This document shows positions 22,197-29,414 of a stretch of DNA of 58,139 bases, one piece after another. The number at the start of each line of letters is the position of its first letter. Positions within the stretch are counted from its first letter, which is position 1. Made by a program: the position numbers and the translations under genes. The stretch is from positions 1 through 58,139 of the forward strand of contig NZ_LWLS01000090.1 in the NCBI RefSeq assembly GCF_001905095.1. Reading direction: 5' to 3'. The stretch comes from Micromonospora sp. CB01531. Its GTDB lineage: Bacteria > Actinomycetota > Actinomycetes > Mycobacteriales > Micromonosporaceae. A model generated the notes under the pieces. The model was given only the letters and a program-made list of their open reading frames with translations, had not been told where the DNA came from and did not search any database.

Positions 22197-22347
22197 TCCG
22201 GTCCGGTACGTCCGGTCCCTTTGCGTCCGGTCGTGTCCGGTCGTGTCCGGTCCGGTCCCCACAGTCCGGTCCGGTTGGTTGCATAACTTGTCGTATGCAA
22301 GTCCCACGAGTACACTCGGAGAGGTCCGGTCGCACCCAGCGTCCGGT
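22197..22347 (+). repeat. Array of TCCGGT repeats
   Basis: Eleven TCCGGT hexamers in 151 bases, several as overlapping TCCGGTCCGGT pairs and two as TCGTGTCCGG units. Four more occur between 22747 and 22920. The array lies next to palindrome copy 3. The interval 22033-22355 has no convincing gene. A replication origin (iterons) or a regulator-binding array is possible. Confidence 0.7.
22279..22300. promoter_or_regulatory. Palindromic element, copy 3 (TTGCATA-N8-TATGCAA)
   Basis: Perfect copy of the six-member palindrome, embedded in the TCCGGT array, upstream of the plus-strand genes from 22720. Confidence 0.7.
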
Positions 22348-22355
22348 GCTACTAC

Positions 22356-22596
22356 CTACTTACCGTCGCCAACATCGAAAAACCCGGGAGTCGACCTCGA
22401 ATCCTTAGTCTTTTCGTACCGAGCCTCGATGATCGCCAACGCTCGAACGAGTCGGCGGATGGAGCTGAGAGGCATGGTCGCCGTAACAGGTCGGTCAGGG
22501 TCCTCAAGGATCGTCATCGGAAACTCCACGTGCTGTGCTACTAGGTCTGGTGGACCAGAGAAAACTGCGGACCACTTCTCCTTGGTGCGAGCCATG
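22356..22596 (-). CDS. Small unknown protein, possible regulator
   Basis: From ATG 22596 this gives 79-80 residues (MARTKEKWSAVFSGPPDLVAQHVEFPMTILEDPDRPV...). A longer frame to 22646 adds 17 residues. The C-terminal helix (SIRRLVRALAIIEARYEKTKD) and beta-rich middle look like a genuine protein. It is an isolated minus-strand gene, divergent from the genes at 22720 and adjacent to the TCCGGT array, a layout expected of a local regulator. No helix-turn-helix is recognised. Confidence 0.55.
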
Positions 22597-22683
22597 CTAG
22601 ATCCATTCTCGTGAATGCGGGGAAGCTTTGCTTTCCAAGCTAGCATATCACCGAGTATGGAAGTTAGGTACCGTCAATAACTT

Positions 22684-22697
22684 GTGAGCACGCTCAC
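22684..22697. promoter_or_regulatory. Operator-like palindrome GTGAGC-AC-GCTCAC
   Basis: Perfect 6-base arms around 2 bases in the divergent promoter region between the minus gene at 22596 and the plus gene at 22720. A second inverted pair, CTGTC/GACAG, follows directly. Confidence 0.45.
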
Positions 22698-22719
22698 ACT
22701 GTCGGAAGGTTGACAGCGC

Positions 22720-22923
22720 ATGAAACCCCCTCGTGATACCGGAGTCGTCCGGTGGTTTGTGTACATCCCAGGGCAAGGGACCTGGCGTGTCCCCCAGGGG
22801 GTGTCAGACCGGGAGGGGTATGCCCGGGAAATCGGGGCCACGGTGCTTCGTCGGGAAAACGACGTCGTATGGCGTCGGGAGTCCGGTGAGTCCGGTCGGG
22901 GCCACCTGGCGGTGGTCCGGTGA
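22720..22923 (+). CDS. Small unknown protein
   Basis: This 67-residue basic protein (MKPPRDTGVVRWFVYIPGQGTWRVPQGVSDREGYAREIG...) has a GTW.V-type beta segment. It starts close to the divergent promoter region without a strong ribosome site. It contains TCCGGT sites in its coding sequence. Function unknown. Confidence 0.6.
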   Translation: MKPPRDTGVVRWFVYIPGQGTWRVPQGVSDREGYAREIGATVLRRENDVVWRRESGESGRGHLAVVR

Positions 22924-23174
22924 TGCGAGACCCCTGGGAGGACATCGATGAAGACGTCCAGTTCGTTGCGGACCACATCTACTCCGGGTCGCATGAGGTC
23001 ATCTCAGATCTCGTGCTGATGCACGAAGTACTCGTGGACTTCGAGGTGTGGGTAGGCGACTTCAGGGCGCAAGACGTCCTGCATGGCCCCATCCCCGCCT
23101 CTCAGTGGGAGCGACACTCGCCCTTCAGCGAATCGAAATCTATTGAGCTATCAAACATGGAGGTTCGACCGTGA
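22920..23174 (+). CDS. Small unknown protein
   Basis: About 84 residues from GTG 22920 (or ATG 22923), overlapping the previous TGA. Acidic and helical, with 'DVQFVADHIYSGSHEVISDLVLMHEVLVDFEVWVGD'. No family recognised. Confidence 0.65.
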   Translation: MMRDPWEDIDEDVQFVADHIYSGSHEVISDLVLMHEVLVDFEVWVGDFRAQDVLHGPIPASQWERHSPFSESKSIELSNMEVRP

Positions 23175-23419
23175 ACAGTCAGCTAGGCGACACTAGCAGC
23201 AGCGCACCTGAAGTCAAGATCGGGGGTGCGGAAGACTGGCGGTGGGTTGAGCACGAACCCAGGTGGGTGCCAGCCCTCCTTCCCGTGAGCGCACAGGGCG
23301 GCACGGCGAACGGGTTCATCTGTGTTCACGAGCTGGAGAATGGCACTGGTCAGTGCGGAGGGAACGTCTTCCGGACTGAGGACGCGATCGGCAAGCACGC
23401 CTGCATCGTCTACAACTGA
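23171..23419 (+). CDS. Small zinc-finger-like protein
   Basis: This 82-residue protein has a GTG start overlapping the previous stop. The C-terminal half (ICVHELENGTGQCGGNVFRTEDAIGKHACIVYN) has a C-x-H...C...H-x-C pattern resembling a C2H2-type knuckle (C-x8-C...H). Its stop TGA lies inside a start-associated element (23412-23422). Confidence 0.7.
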   Translation: MNSQLGDTSSSAPEVKIGGAEDWRWVEHEPRWVPALLPVSAQGGTANGFICVHELENGTGQCGGNVFRTEDAIGKHACIVYN

Positions 23420-23422
23420 ATA
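23412..23422 (+). repeat. Start-associated element
   Basis: ACAACTGAATA; its TGA is the stop of the upstream gene. The next ATG is 13 bases further, after AGAGAGGG. Confidence 0.6.
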
Positions 23423-23434
23423 AGAGAGGGTCTT

Positions 23435-23638
23435 ATGACCACCTCAACCGTCGCCAACGAGACTTCCGAGGATGACGAACTTCTCCGAATCCTTACCGAA
23501 CAGCCGTACCTCGTCTACACGTACTTTCCCGGCACGTACGCCCCGATGAAATATTCGCTTGGCGAGCCATGCGGAGAGTGCTGGATGACGCATCAGGTCG
23601 TAAACCCCAGGGGGATGTACGGCTGCGATCACCACTAG
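23435..23638 (+). CDS. Small unknown protein
   Basis: This 67-residue protein (MTTSTVANETSEDDELLRILTEQPYLVYTYFPG...) ends with a Cys/His cluster GEPCGECWMTHQVVNPRGMYGCDHH, a likely zinc site. It precedes the polymerase gene by 16 bases. Confidence 0.7.
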   Translation: MTTSTVANETSEDDELLRILTEQPYLVYTYFPGTYAPMKYSLGEPCGECWMTHQVVNPRGMYGCDHH

Positions 23639-23650
23639 CTAGGAGTACCC

Positions 23651-23662
23651 ACAATTGAATAA
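23651..23662 (+). repeat. Start-associated element containing a TTG start
   Basis: ACAATTGAATAA; the TTG (23655) is the apparent start codon of the DNA polymerase gene. Confidence 0.6.
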
Positions 23663-26600
23663 CGGTACGCACGACGAGTTTGCTCACCTCCATGTCCACG
23701 ACGACAAGTCTCTTCTGGACGGACAGGGGAAGCCACGGTCGTACGCTGAGAGGGCTGCCCTTCTGGGGCAGCCCGCCTTGGCTGTCACCAATCACGGCAA
23801 CCTGCACACCGCAATGGAGCACTGGAAGTCCTGTAACTCTGTCGGTGTCAAGCCAATCATTGGATGTGAGTTCTATGTGGCTCCTGGGGAAGCCGAGAAC
23901 AAAACCCGTGCCGATTGGGGACCTGGAGACCCGGATCGAGTCGCAGAGGACGGAGACAATCCTGGTATCGGTGGCCGAGGAGCTTACACACACCTCACAG
24001 TGCTTGCGCAGAATAGCGCGGGGCTCCGAAACCTATACCGTCTACAAGCGGGAGCTTATGATCGGGGATTCTATAGCAAACCTCGAATCGATGATTCAGC
24101 ACTTGCAGAACACTCTGAGGGGCTAATCGTCCTCAGTGGTTGCGCTGGCTCCGCTATCTCCACTCGGTTGCGTCTGGGGCAGCAGCACCAGGCGTCCGTC
24201 CTCGCGGACCACTACAAGCAGGTGTTCGGTGAGCGATTCCTTATAGAGGTCATGCACCACGGCATACCTTTCGAGGATGCTCTCAATCGAGACCTGCTCG
24301 GGCTCGCTAGCCGTCACTCCCTCAAGGTCGTCGCTACCAACGACTCGCACTACTGTGACCCTCACGATTCGTTCGTCCATAGTGCTCTCCTTTGTGTTCA
24401 GACACAGAGCACGCTTGCTAAGCCGGTGTTCCAGTTCTCGGGGAGTGGCTACCACATCGCTTCCCGAGCGGAAATGGAGGCGAAGCCTCTGCCGGTGGAG
24501 GCGTTGGACAACACCCTCATGATTGTCGAGATGGTGGAGTCCTACGACAGTGTGTTTGAGCGGAAGCTTCGGTTTCCTGCCGTAGAGCTGCCTGACGGCT
24601 GGGATGAGGCTGAGGCGTTGTGGGCTCTCATCGAAGAGGGACTTGAGAGTCGACTTGGAGAGGTTCCCTCTGACTACTGGGATCAGGGTCGCTACGAACA
24701 CAAAGTCATCTGCGACATGGGGTACGCCCCCTACTTCATTCCACTCCACTACATCATCAAGGAGGCGAAGAAGCGTGGCATCCCGATTGGGCCTGGGCGT
24801 GGTTCTGCGGGCGGTAGCCTCGTGGCTTACGCCCTGGGGATCACAGACCTTGACCCGATCGTTCACCGACTCATCTTCGAGCGCTTTCTCAATCCGGAGC
24901 GGAAGAGCCTCCCGGACATCGACATCGATGTTGACGAGTCTCGGCGAGACGAGTTCATCCAGATGGTCCGAGAGATGTACGGCGATGAGTTCGTTGCCCA
25001 GATCTGCACCTACGGGACCATCGGGGCCAAGAACGCGTTGAAGGATGCCAACCGGGTCCTGGGTGGCACCAATGAAAAGGGCCTCTGGTACAGCTCTCAG
25101 TTGCCTCCTGCGAAGTTCGGAAGGTCTCCGAGCCTGAAGGAGTACACCGGACCGAAGGATGAGGTCTACGAGCTTGCTACGGGGCTTGAAGGCACCACCA
25201 GAAACGAAGGCATCCATGCTGCTGCGGTAGTGATGTCTCCGGTGCCCCTGAGGGATCTGCTACCGCTCCGTCGCCCTGGTGGCGACAGCTCGGAGCCTTG
25301 GGTCACCGGGTTTGATATGCACGAGGTTGAGAGCTTGGGCCTCGTGAAGATGGACTTCCTTGGACTACGAAACCTAGGGATTATCGATGAGTGCCTGCGA
25401 GTGCTGACAGTTCGGGGCGGGGAACAACTGCTATTGCCCTGCCTCCCGGACGAATGCAACGACCGAGCCACCTACGAACTCCTCAGCTCCGGATTCACCC
25501 TCGGAGTCTTCCAGTTGGACTCTCCGGGGATGCGTGGACTGCTTCGTCAGCTCAAGCCTTCCCGCTTTGATGACATCTCGGCTGTGCTCGCACTCTACAG
25601 GCCAGGGCCTATGGGAGCTAACGCTCACACTGAGTACGCCCGACGAAAGGGCTCGAATGCCGGTTGGAAGTCGGAGTGGGCAATTCACGCTGAGTTGGAA
25701 GAAGCTCTAAAGCCTGCCCTCGCTCAGTCGTACGGTCTGATCGTATGGCAGGAACAGGTTCTTGAAGTCCTGAAGATCGTGTGCGGCTGGAGCTACGCCG
25801 AGGCCGCACTGTTGTTCGACGCGATGAGGAAGAAGAATCATGCGAAGATGGAGGCGACTAAGCCGGAGTATTTTGCATCGGGAAAGAGTCAGGGTTATTC
25901 AGAGGAAGCGCTTGGCGAACTCTGGGGAGTGCTTGTTCCTTTCGCCGACTACTCTTTTAACCGTGCTCATTCCGCCGGGTACGGTCTGGTTGCCTACTGG
26001 ACTGCGTATCTCAAGGCGAACTATCCAGTCGAATACATGTCCGCCGTCCTATCCTCTGTGGCGGAAGACCCGGATAAGCTGCCTGGATACCTCGAAGAGG
26101 TAAACCGGATGGGAATCCCCCTGCTGCCTCCGGACATCAACCACAGTGGCGTGGGATTCTCACCGGGGCCAAAGGGAATTCACTACGGCATCTCTGCCAT
26201 CAAGGGTGTCGGAGAGGCGGTCTTCAACGCAGTCGCCTCGAAGAGGCCCTTCAGCGACCTGGACGACTTCTTCCGCAGAGCGCCGGCTAAGGCACTCAAC
26301 ACTGGGTCTCTAGGGGCTCTGATTGCCTCTGGGACGCTCGATGGGCTCACGCCCTATCGAGAGGAGCTGTGGTTTGCCAGAGAGGCCCTGAGCGGTCGAG
26401 CAACACGCGACAGACAGGAACGGAGGAATGGTCAGAAGCCGCTCTACCGAATCGCCTACGGCGTCGGGAACAGCAACCTCAAGTCTACTGAGCAGCGTCA
26501 GGAGTGGGAGCGTACGTACCTGTCGACTGTGCTTACTCGCAGCCGAGTGGATCTCATTCCTACGAGAGCGCTAACCGAGGACGAGCTGTACTGGCTTCGG

Positions 26601-26729
26601 GATCTTCTACTGAGGAACCCTGGGGATCATGAAATCCAGCTCGTGATCGGTCGAGTGCGGCTCGACCTGCCGTCTGCCAACTGGCCTGTCGTCCAGCAGG
26701 CTGTAGCAAACCTTGGAGTGTTCCAGTGA
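23655..26729 (+). CDS. dnaE: DnaE-type DNA polymerase III alpha subunit
   Basis: This 1024-residue replicative polymerase starts at TTG 23655 (MNNGTHDEFAHLHVH). The N-terminal PHP domain keeps metal-ligand motifs (HLHVH at 11-15, VTNHGNL, GCEFYVA), so PHP proofreading is possible. The palm contains GPGRGSAGGSLVAYALG (near 379) and the catalytic aspartates PDIDID (420-425). The FNRAHSAGYG motif is at 768-777. Bacterial DnaE is about 1160-1190 residues; here the region after about 850 is short and lacks a clear OB fold. Phages with DnaE rather than PolA-type enzymes usually depend less on host PolIII alpha. A terminator follows directly. Confidence 0.95.
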   Translation: MNNGTHDEFAHLHVHDDKSLLDGQGKPRSYAERAALLGQPALAVTNHGNLHTAMEHWKSCNSVGVKPIIGCEFYVAPGEAENKTRADWGPGDPDRVAEDGDNPGIGGRGAYTHLTVLAQNSAGLRNLYRLQAGAYDRGFYSKPRIDDSALAEHSEGLIVLSGCAGSAISTRLRLGQQHQASVLADHYKQVFGERFLIEVMHHGIPFEDALNRDLLGLASRHSLKVVATNDSHYCDPHDSFVHSALLCVQTQSTLAKPVFQFSGSGYHIASRAEMEAKPLPVEALDNTLMIVEMVESYDSVFERKLRFPAVELPDGWDEAEALWALIEEGLESRLGEVPSDYWDQGRYEHKVICDMGYAPYFIPLHYIIKEAKKRGIPIGPGRGSAGGSLVAYALGITDLDPIVHRLIFERFLNPERKSLPDIDIDVDESRRDEFIQMVREMYGDEFVAQICTYGTIGAKNALKDANRVLGGTNEKGLWYSSQLPPAKFGRSPSLKEYTGPKDEVYELATGLEGTTRNEGIHAAAVVMSPVPLRDLLPLRRPGGDSSEPWVTGFDMHEVESLGLVKMDFLGLRNLGIIDECLRVLTVRGGEQLLLPCLPDECNDRATYELLSSGFTLGVFQLDSPGMRGLLRQLKPSRFDDISAVLALYRPGPMGANAHTEYARRKGSNAGWKSEWAIHAELEEALKPALAQSYGLIVWQEQVLEVLKIVCGWSYAEAALLFDAMRKKNHAKMEATKPEYFASGKSQGYSEEALGELWGVLVPFADYSFNRAHSAGYGLVAYWTAYLKANYPVEYMSAVLSSVAEDPDKLPGYLEEVNRMGIPLLPPDINHSGVGFSPGPKGIHYGISAIKGVGEAVFNAVASKRPFSDLDDFFRRAPAKALNTGSLGALIASGTLDGLTPYREELWFAREALSGRATRDRQERRNGQKPLYRIAYGVGNSNLKSTEQRQEWERTYLSTVLTRSRVDLIPTRALTEDELYWLRDLLLRNPGDHEIQLVIGRVRLDLPSANWPVVQQAVANLGVFQ

Positions 26730-26733
26730 TCTA

Positions 26734-26758
26734 GGGCCACCTTCGGGTGGCCCTTTTT
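26734..26758 (+). terminator. Rho-independent terminator after dnaE
   Basis: GGGCCACC-TTCG-GGTGGCCC followed by TTTTT, four bases after the polymerase stop. Confidence 0.9.
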
Positions 26759-26772
26759 CATGCCCTGAAAGC

Positions 26773-26794
26773 TTGCATATCGAGCGGTATGCAA
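26773..26794. promoter_or_regulatory. Palindromic element, copy 4 (TTGCATA-N8-TATGCAA)
   Basis: Perfect copy, located just after the dnaE terminator and before the two zinc-finger genes, where a new transcript must start. Confidence 0.75.
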
Positions 26795-26839
26795 GTAGCC
26801 TGAGCGCAACCAGTCAGTCACTCTAGGAGGGTGGGCACG

Positions 26840-27019
26840 ATGGCTAGCAGGAGAGACGAGAAGCCGGACCAGGGCAAGGCAACCAGTCAGTGTGGTGCCT
26901 GCGGAGGAGCGGGAGGCAAGAACGTCTCCCGGAAGGCGTACGACTCCAAGGGCAAGGTCAACGGCTGGGTGACCACCTGGGAAACCTGCAAGTCGTGTGG
27001 TGGCAGAGGCACGAAGTAG
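26840..27019 (+). CDS. Small DnaJ-type zinc-finger protein
   Basis: This 59-residue protein starts at ATG 26840, chosen because AGGAGG lies nine bases upstream. It has two CxxCxGxG knuckles, CGACGGAGG and CKSCGGRG, like one zinc site of DnaJ's cysteine-rich domain. Such mini-proteins are common in actinophages. It may bind protein or nucleic acid. Confidence 0.75.
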   Translation: MASRRDEKPDQGKATSQCGACGGAGGKNVSRKAYDSKGKVNGWVTTWETCKSCGGRGTK

Positions 27020-27034
27020 TAGTACTCTCGCTAC

Positions 27035-27238
27035 ATGGCGTCACTCTGTCGCAAGTGCGGAGGCGAGGGGCATGTCTCTCGTGAGGTGCTAGTAGTCGGT
27101 CCGGTACGACCGTCGCCAGGAATGATCTTCCGGGTCGGTGCGGTCCGGACGAACTTCGTTCCACCGAGCAAGTCTGGAAGTATGTACTGTCACTACCCGT
27201 GTCACCGCTGCGGTGGATCAGGAAGACGCTCGAACTAA
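27035..27238 (+). CDS. Small zinc-finger protein
   Basis: This 67-residue protein has two CxxCGGxG-type knuckles, CRKCGGEGH near the N-terminus and CHRCGGSG at the C-terminus, related to the preceding gene. Between them lies a basic beta-rich linker. Probably zinc binding. It ends just before a strong terminator. Confidence 0.7.
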   Translation: MASLCRKCGGEGHVSREVLVVGPVRPSPGMIFRVGAVRTNFVPPSKSGSMYCHYPCHRCGGSGRRSN

Positions 27239-27241
27239 CCA

Positions 27242-27270
27242 GGGGGCTCCCAAACGGGAGCCCCCTTTTT
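27242..27270 (+). terminator. Rho-independent terminator
   Basis: GGGGGCTCCC-AAAC-GGGAGCCCCC followed by TTTTT. It separates the plus-strand zinc-finger pair from the convergent minus-strand island. Confidence 0.9.
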
Positions 27271-27295
27271 CTATGCCCAAGTCCAGATGATGTCC

Positions 27296-27622
27296 TTACG
27301 CATTCCGCCTCCTTTTTCGACCGGCTTGTTTCTCGGCCTCCGTTTTGGCCTTGTGGCAGGAGCGACAAATCCAGCCGAGGTTTTCTTTGCGGTTGGTACC
27401 GCCTGAGGCTCGATTGAGTTTGTGGTCGACTGCCCCGGCGGTATCGATGCATCGGCAGAGATAGCAACGCTTCTCATCGAAGCCCTCAGCGTCCTTGCGG
27501 ATCGTCTTCCAGTTGGATGGCAGTGCAACCATTCCGCTGGAGGGCTTCCAGACTTGGTGAGTCTTGCAGGGCTTAAAGTTCCGGCACCCAACCTGGGGGC
27601 ACCGTTGTTTAGCTCTGGGCAT
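27296..27622 (-). CDS. HNH endonuclease
   Basis: This 108-residue protein starts at ATG 27622 inside the last codons of the Tad2 gene. It has an N-terminal Cys pair (CPQVGCRNF), then CYLCRCIDTAGAVDHKLN (residues about 53-70) and NRKENLGWICRSCHKAKT, which form an HNH fold (DH...N...C-x2-CH). A basic tail follows (RKRRR). Likely a homing endonuclease or DNA-nicking enzyme. Overlap with Tad2 suggests a shared transcript. Confidence 0.85.
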   Translation of the reverse strand: MPRAKQRCPQVGCRNFKPCKTHQVWKPSSGMVALPSNWKTIRKDAEGFDEKRCYLCRCIDTAGAVDHKLNRASGGTNRKENLGWICRSCHKAKTEAEKQAGRKRRRNA

Positions 27623-27836
27623 CCACGAGGAGCCAGTCTTCGGCAAGAAGATCAGACTGGCTGGCAACCCACGGCACCAGATCGCCGTCTACCGGGGAGA
27701 TGTAGATGTACGGGCGACGCATCTTCGAGTGCTCGTCCGGGACCTGAAGGGCAAGGAACTGGCGCTTGCCGTTCCAACCAGAACGAGTAACGGTCTTGCC
27801 CTGGCGAAGCTCATCGAGAGCCTGTCCGAAGTCCAT
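27609..27836 (-). CDS. tad2: Tad2-like anti-Thoeris protein (DUF2829)
   Basis: This 75-residue protein begins MDFGQALDELRQGKTVTRSGWNGK and ends LVPWVASQSDLLAEDWLLVDA, the start and finish patterns of the DUF2829/Tad2 family (F-x-EAL-x-G-x-V-R-GWNGK ... W-x-ASQxDxLAxDWxxV). Tad2 proteins sequester the 1''-3' gcADPR signal of type I Thoeris and some also bind cyclic dinucleotides. A start-associated element and AGGAGAAG precede the ATG. It lies in a minus-strand island with dCMP deaminase. Confidence 0.88.
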   Translation of the reverse strand: MDFGQALDELRQGKTVTRSGWNGKRQFLALQVPDEHSKMRRPYIYISPVDGDLVPWVASQSDLLAEDWLLVDAQS

Positions 27837-27984
27837 TGCTTCTCCTATTCAGTTGTGAGAGGTTTCCTCTCCAGCTCTGGCGCTCATTAGTGGTTTCGCC
27901 GGCTGAGGAAGAAGTTGAATCGGGGAAGGGGAGCTGCCATGAGTGGTAGCGGCCTCTGGCGCTCTAGAAACCCTCCCCCGACGA
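27837..27984. other. Short intergenic region in the minus-strand island
   Basis: It contains the direct repeat CTCTGGCGCTC twice (near 27875 and 27954) and a GAGAGG-TTT-CCTCTC hairpin (27857-27871). A 17-codon frame ends in FNFFLSRRNH. I see no firm gene. Confidence 0.3.
27846..27856 (-). repeat. Start-associated element
   Basis: Minus strand ACAACTGAATA followed by AGGAGAAGCA and the Tad2 ATG. Confidence 0.65.
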
Positions 27985-28410
27985 CTAGCGAGCTACCTGC
28001 TCGACATGCACTCCGCAATACCCAAAGTTTTCTAGCCCGCTGTTGCGGCCATAGGTCTCCGAGTAGTAGACGGTGACGATTCCACTCTGAATAATCATTT
28101 TCGAGCATTCATAACAGGGCTCATGGGTGCAGTACATGTATGCGCCCTCGGTGCTAATTCCCCGGCGAGCAGCCCAGAGGATTGCATTGGCCTCAGCATG
28201 AACGGCTAAGCGACAGGGTTCATCTCTGGTGACGTGATTGCAATGTGCCTCTCCGGAAAGCGCACCATTGTATCCCGAGGAGAGTATTACTCCTCGATGG
28301 TCAGCGATCACCGCTCCAACGTGAAGCCGCGAACAGGTGGAGCGCTTAGCAAACTCGTAGGCAACGCCAATCAGCGTTTGGTGGATCGTTGGCCTAGAAG
28401 TATTCAACAT
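27985..28410 (-). CDS. dCMP deaminase
   Basis: This 141-residue protein starts at ATG 28410, overlapping the upstream gene, with GGAG five bases before it. The zinc-dependent cytidine/deoxycytidylate deaminase motifs are HAEANAILWA and CTHEPCYECSKMII (PCxxC). The enzyme converts dCMP to dUMP, the substrate of thymidylate synthase, and fits the ThyX gene at 48250. It adjoins the Tad2 gene on the same strand. Confidence 0.9.
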   Translation of the reverse strand: MLNTSRPTIHQTLIGVAYEFAKRSTCSRLHVGAVIADHRGVILSSGYNGALSGEAHCNHVTRDEPCRLAVHAEANAILWAARRGISTEGAYMYCTHEPCYECSKMIIQSGIVTVYYSETYGRNSGLENFGYCGVHVEQVAR

Positions 28411-28657
28411 CGGCTCCGAGATTTTCAACGGCCGTTAGTAAGTCCCTAGTAGAAGCGAGTTCGTATTCAGTCAACGAACTCGCGACTTTAACTTCGGCTC
28501 GATGTTTTCCATCGAGCCTACTAAAGAGAACCAGCCCCTTGGCTGGTTCTCGACTACTATCACCAAATCCCATACGGATTTGGTTGAGGTATAGGAACTT
28601 CTTCTTTACCGTTCCCCCTCCGGGGAACGTCACTATGGCTAGGATCTTGTATTTCAT
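28394..28657 (-). CDS. Small unknown protein
   Basis: This 87-residue protein starts at ATG 28657, overlapping the previous stop (ATGA). Sequence MKYKILAIVTFPGGGTVKKKFLYLNQIRMGFG... is beta-rich then helical. No family recognised. Coupled to both neighbours. Confidence 0.7.
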   Translation of the reverse strand: MKYKILAIVTFPGGGTVKKKFLYLNQIRMGFGDSSREPAKGLVLFSRLDGKHRAEVKVASSLTEYELASTRDLLTAVENLGADVEYF

Positions 28658-28842
28658 CGACAAAGCCGATTTCGCTCCTGATGGCAGCTCCTTCGAGGGC
28701 TGCCATTCTTCCCTAAGCAGGGTTGCCCAATTGCAACCCTGCACTTAGGGCAACTCACAGAGTTGCGAACCCTATCTCTCCAGGCTTCTCTCTGGAGGAG
28801 AAGCCTTTCACCCTCTTCTAGGGAAGCTTCGTAGAAGCTCAT
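28654..28842 (-). CDS. Small zinc-finger protein of actinophage type
   Basis: This 62-residue protein has an N-terminal helix (YEASLEEGERLLLQREAWRDRVR) and CPKCRVAIGQPCLGKNGSPRRSCHQER, a knuckle (CxxC...G-PC...H) widespread in Streptomyces and their phages. Likely zinc-bound, role unknown. First gene of the minus-strand island, so its promoter lies in 28843-29085. Confidence 0.75.
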   Translation of the reverse strand: MSFYEASLEEGERLLLQREAWRDRVRNSVSCPKCRVAIGQPCLGKNGSPRRSCHQERNRLCR

Positions 28843-28862
28843 AGTTAACTCCCAGGGGTTAA

Positions 28863-28883
28863 AAGGGGGTTGTAAACCCCCTT
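28863..28883 (-). promoter_or_regulatory. Hairpin AAGGGGGTT-GTA-AACCCCCTT in divergent region
   Basis: A 9-bp stem with a 3-base loop. On the minus strand it is followed by TTTT, so it resembles a minus-strand terminator upstream of the island. A second dyad, GGGTTTA-AC-TAAACCC, follows. The 306-base gap 28843-29148 has no gene. Confidence 0.45.
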
Positions 28884-29085
28884 AATTACTGAGGGTTTAA
28901 CTAAACCCCTTAAAGAGTCTAGCCTCGATGTCCCCTGGGACACTGGCAACAGCCGAAGAAGTTTTCGGTGAACTTGCTCCTCACTAAGAACCGTGCATGT
29001 CCCAGCTCGGACCTCCGGGACAGCCAGACCCCCTCATGTGACCGACGTCACATGGAAGATGCCTTCAAACCCGGTCAACTTGGAC

Positions 29086-29107
29086 TCGCATAACGCCGGT
29101 TATGCAA
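29086..29107. promoter_or_regulatory. Palindromic element, copy 5 (TCGCATA-N8-TATGCAA)
   Basis: Copy with one left-arm mismatch, upstream of the gene at 29149. An ATGCAAGT inside it opens a 16-codon frame whose TGA overlaps that gene's ATG. Confidence 0.65.
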
Positions 29108-29148
29108 GTACCGTTGGGTTCACGCCAACCGGCGACGAAGGGAGCGAG

Positions 29149-29385
29149 ATGATCGAGATTGCCTTGTACTGGAGTGCTGAGGCTGACCCTCCGTCCTACC
29201 TCAGGGACACACTTCCTGAGTCGGTCAACGCTCCAGCTCTTCCCCCCGAGGGCACGCTGATTGACCTGTTCTCAGGCGACGAGACGGGGGCCTGGATCTT
29301 CAGCGTCGAGGTGGACTACCTCGTTCTCGACGCTGCCTCTGATCCTGCCAACCCGAGATACAAGGCGTTCGTGGATCACGCCTAA
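29149..29385 (+). CDS. Small acidic unknown protein
   Basis: This 78-residue protein (MIEIALYWSAEADPPSYLRDTLPESVNA...) has AAGGGAG six bases before its ATG. Beta-rich with an acidic loop (DLFSGDETGAWIFSVEVDYLVLDAASD). First gene of a long plus-strand transcript. Confidence 0.7.
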   Translation: MIEIALYWSAEADPPSYLRDTLPESVNAPALPPEGTLIDLFSGDETGAWIFSVEVDYLVLDAASDPANPRYKAFVDHA

Positions 29386-29401
29386 CAACCTCACAGGAAA
29401 A

Positions 29402-29414
29402 ACAACTGAATATG
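29402..29414 (+). repeat. Start-associated element
   Basis: ACAACTGAATATG ends in the ATG at 29412, preceded by AGGAAAA. Confidence 0.7.

Noticed and set aside
22084..22335. A minus-strand open frame of 83 codons across the TCCGGT array
   Set aside because: Its middle is a translation of the repeats (DRTGHDRTRPDAKGPDVPDRT-like), it has no ribosome site and its ATG sits in the array.
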